Shown here: positions 61,278 through 64,000 of the stretch, one piece after another
Numbering within the stretch: the stretch's first letter is position 1
How the letters are laid out: each line of letters begins with the position of its first letter
DNA from: Adineta ricciae
Lineage: Eukaryota; Rotifera; Eurotatoria; Adinetida; Adinetidae
Assembly: GCA_905250025.1 (NCBI GenBank)
Contig: CAJNOJ010000104.1
Location: 275,653 to 339,652, forward strand
Reading direction: 5' to 3'
DNA length: 64,000 nt
Notes under the pieces: generated by a model
Database searches by the model: none
What the model was told of the DNA's origin: nothing
What the model saw: the letters and a program-made list of their open reading frames with translations, nothing else
Position numbers and translations under genes: made by a program

Positions 61278-64000
61278 ATGGTATAGATCCGGCTTTAAAT
61301 TCAATCGGAGAACAGGTGATGGTGGATCTGATGACTCTTTGTGTTGATCAGATCTTTTTTGATTGAGAACCTAGGAGATATCATTTGTTGTGTGGTAATC
61401 GTGACATTGATGAGTAATAAAGGTATAGAAAACGAATGTTGTTGTGAGAAGTGAATGTTACCTGAATGTTAATGCTTTTTGTTCCATGAGAAATTCATGT
61501 GCATCGGTGAAAATGAATGGTTTAGCTACGAAGGTATAACGGAGCAGTGTTTGGTAGAAGAGACGCCATAGTGCGGTGCGTTTATGAATGATCCTCTCGG
61601 TTTAGAGTTTGTTTCTGACAGGGTGTGATGGACAAGACAACATTACTGTAGACAGCCCGAGTATATTGGAGATGTAGAAGAATGGGATCGATGATAGTAG
61701 AGCACGTGTGCAGTTCGTATGTTATTTGTACTGATGGCAAAGTGATCAGAGCGTGGTACACTGAATGGCAGCGATTCTTCATTATAAGAAAGCTGTTGCA
61801 TGTTTTATTCCAGCGCCTAAATGTATTGTTTGTTTGATGAGGAGGTTTTATTTCTTTTTGTGGTTCATTTTTGGAGACAGTAGTATTCATCCGTTATGTA
61901 TGAGTTCTACGGTGCTTCTGAAAGAAACACTGTTATAAACTGACTAGAATGACATAGTGAAGAGAGAATAATTAAAAAATATCACACCCGATCGTTCTGT
62001 TAGATTAATCATTTCCCACTATGAGCGTAGTCTGAAAATAAGTTATTTTGTCGAATATGATCAGCACTATTCACTCTTGGTGCTTATCCATGTTAAAATA
62101 TCAGGAAAGTGTTTTTGCAGTACTTTATCGTGGAAAGAGCTTTGCAATATATTTTCGAGCTCGTTTGTATATCATTCTGATAACAGGACTTTGTGTTTAT
62201 GGTTTGCTTACATCGAACATCTCGACACTGTTTGAAACGCTCAGAAGTTTGAAGTCGTATGAAATTTAATAATAGGGAGCTATTGTACCCTTGTTCTGAG
62301 ATCTATCTTTTGAATGGTGACAAAGCTGAAACCGCTCAGCTGTGCATAATTCAACATGATAGTCTGTGCGCTAAGATATTACATATATATTCGTAGTGTT
62401 CTTTATCATTACACTGTAAGAGAACGTACATTTCATTTGGTTTAGATACTTGTCTTTGAGTTCTCTGCACGTATCAGTGATTGAAAACTCGCACGAGATG
62501 ATGATCATTGAACAGAAGTGGATTTTGGCTATCTGGAGCCACCCCAGACTGAATTTATACATGTAGTATCACTACGTTTAGAGGTGTATCTGAAATGGTA
62601 TGTATATAGCCCGCCTGTTTGCAAGGAGAAAACAGCACTTGGTCAAAATACACTCGTATAAATCAAGTGGACTAAGAGTTTGCAAAGGATCATCATCTAA
62701 GTACAGATATTCTTGCTTTTAATCACGGCATTTGCGCACATTTAGTCTCTGTTTGTTTACAAATGAGTACCAACAACGAATACAACCGTGTAGTAATAGT
62801 CTGTATGTGTTGTAGATAAACAATAGAATTTGCAACAACCAGCAATATTATTCACGAAGTCTGATATAATGCTATCGACAGGATTTGTATATATGAATAT
62901 ATAAAGCAGTCGAAGATGAGCGTGCCCGTGGTCAAAGAAAGAAAATATGTGCATTTTGTTTTCAGTAAATAAAATCGCCCCGTGCGATACTGAAACTTTT
63001 TAGCTGAGTATACAGTCACTTCTTATTACCACTAAAAATAGCGAGAAGAAATTGTCATTGTTAAAGTCAGGTAAACATGCTTGGATTAATTCATGTTCTT
63101 CTCAGTAGTTGCAGAAACCTATCCTAACACATGAAAAATATCCTCCCATATTTGTTCCGATTAAAGAGCTCTCGCTCAAAAGTATCATCTTCTGATGGTA
63201 AATATTGTTAAGTTTTCAGTTTAGATCTAATATTTCCAACAATAGCCACGGCCGAGTTCAAGATAACGAATGCGTGCACAATGTGACTTATTTCAGTATA
63301 CATATGTAATTTATAAGTAATACCCGCCCATTGAACTCGCCGGTCTGGTACTAAAATGTTAGAACTATATCGTTCAGCATACTTGAAACACCATAGAGAC
63401 TTGTTTCACCTCATAAACCAAACCACTTGTCTCTTTGTAAGAAAAAAGTCGTTTTTGCCTAGTCGATTATCATGACCTATCCATAATATCCTGTTTTTCT
63501 ATTTCTATTCCAATTCAATGAACATGTTTTATTTTATACCATGTTTAAAACCAATGACATCCTACTGTACGTCACATGATGTTCTGTTTTTCAGCGCAGA
63601 AAAGCAACAGGTTCACGCATACTTATAATGAATCGGAAAGATCTCATTTCAAATAGGCCATATATCGAATAAGATTCGAAAAAAAAGATGCACAAGAAGA
63701 AGGTAATGTAAAGTTTGAGGTTCCCAATCTTAATTACGCTTTAAAGGATGGTTGCTCAGAGCGAGTAAACTCCAGCGGATGCGATGGGAATACGCCGAAA
63801 GTCCAAGATTCTTAGCATTTCTGGCATCCGACAAAATGCGATCTTTTTCCTAACGGATTTCTGCAGATTCTGAAAGCTCGATTACTCGTTGTTTATTTTT
63901 AATTCGTTTCTAATTCTCTTTTCTGCAAGAAAGAGTTATAGCGTATAAAATACGGTCGTTAAAATGCTAAAAGTTTGTTTGCATAATCCAATCAGATTGC
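61278..64000. other. Gene-poor right end
   Basis: This region covers 2.7 kb after the LRR array gene. ORFs here (for example 61582-61890 minus and 62048-62269 plus) are short, lack ATG context or family motifs, and show no consistent splice signals. No transposon, tRNA or telomere-like repeat is evident. Confidence 0.4.

Noticed and set aside
62048..62269. 73-aa plus-strand ORF at the right end
   Set aside because: It has hydrophobic character only; no family, no splice support, and the surrounding DNA is non-coding in style.

Overview
This window is animal nuclear DNA, and I infer a bdelloid rotifer (Adineta/Rotaria type). The genes are AT-rich and tightly packed. Introns are mostly 45-60 nt with GT..AG ends, neighbouring genes often lie 50-200 bp apart, and many start codons sit just behind a T-rich 'ttttag'-type acceptor, as expected for spliced-leader trans-splicing. 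The F-box and 'TLTTL' leucine-rich-repeat genes also look bdelloid. There are no bacterial, viral or CRISPR features. I recognised no tRNA or rRNA genes and no intact transposon.

Layout. 0-10 kb: PIGU (5' end outside the window), an unrecognised one-pass membrane protein (minus), sulfiredoxin (minus), a long coiled-coil protein, and an ARIH2-type RBR ubiquitin ligase. 10-25.5 kb: HGSNAT, then a genome-maintenance cluster on the plus strand made of an APLF-like protein (FHA, Ku-binding motif, two PBZ fingers), an ALC1/CHD1L remodeller (SNF2, macro and an extra C-terminal BRCT), a compact TopBP1-like multi-BRCT protein and a Tudor protein. A tiny secreted peptide gene and FBXO36 (both minus) lie inside this cluster. 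25.6-33 kb: an NHE8-type Na+/H+ exchanger and two poorly known proteins, all minus. 33-39 kb: TRMT10A and LRRC40 only 49 bp apart, then a PAR/CES-2-type bZIP factor. 39-50.3 kb: DDX24 and the giant MON2 gene (minus), then a small hypothetical. 50.4-52.4 kb: an F-box/LRR-like gene broken by one in-frame TAG. 53.8-55.3 kb: a KLF-type zinc-finger gene. 55.6-55.9 kb: only the first exons of DNAAF11/LRRC6, cut off next to a single unknown base (N). 56-64 kb is gene-poor except for one remarkable locus.

That locus, at 58.35-61.28 kb, is the main discovery candidate. One F-box exon is followed by 13 tandem copies of a 141-bp unit. Each unit is an 84-nt exon encoding exactly one 28-residue leucine-rich repeat, plus a 57-nt intron with its own splice sites; the 13th unit has diverged and leads into the terminal exon. 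Intron and repeat backbone are almost invariant, while the few codons for the exposed LxLxxNxIGxx surface differ from unit to unit. All junctions are phase 0, so units can be gained, lost, shuffled or skipped without breaking the frame. This looks like a genomic cassette array for diversifying a recognition surface.

Functional links. APLF, ALC1 and TopBP1 act in poly(ADP-ribose)-dependent and checkpoint DNA repair, and sulfiredoxin in peroxide defence. Both fit an animal that survives desiccation-induced DNA breakage, though that link is inference.
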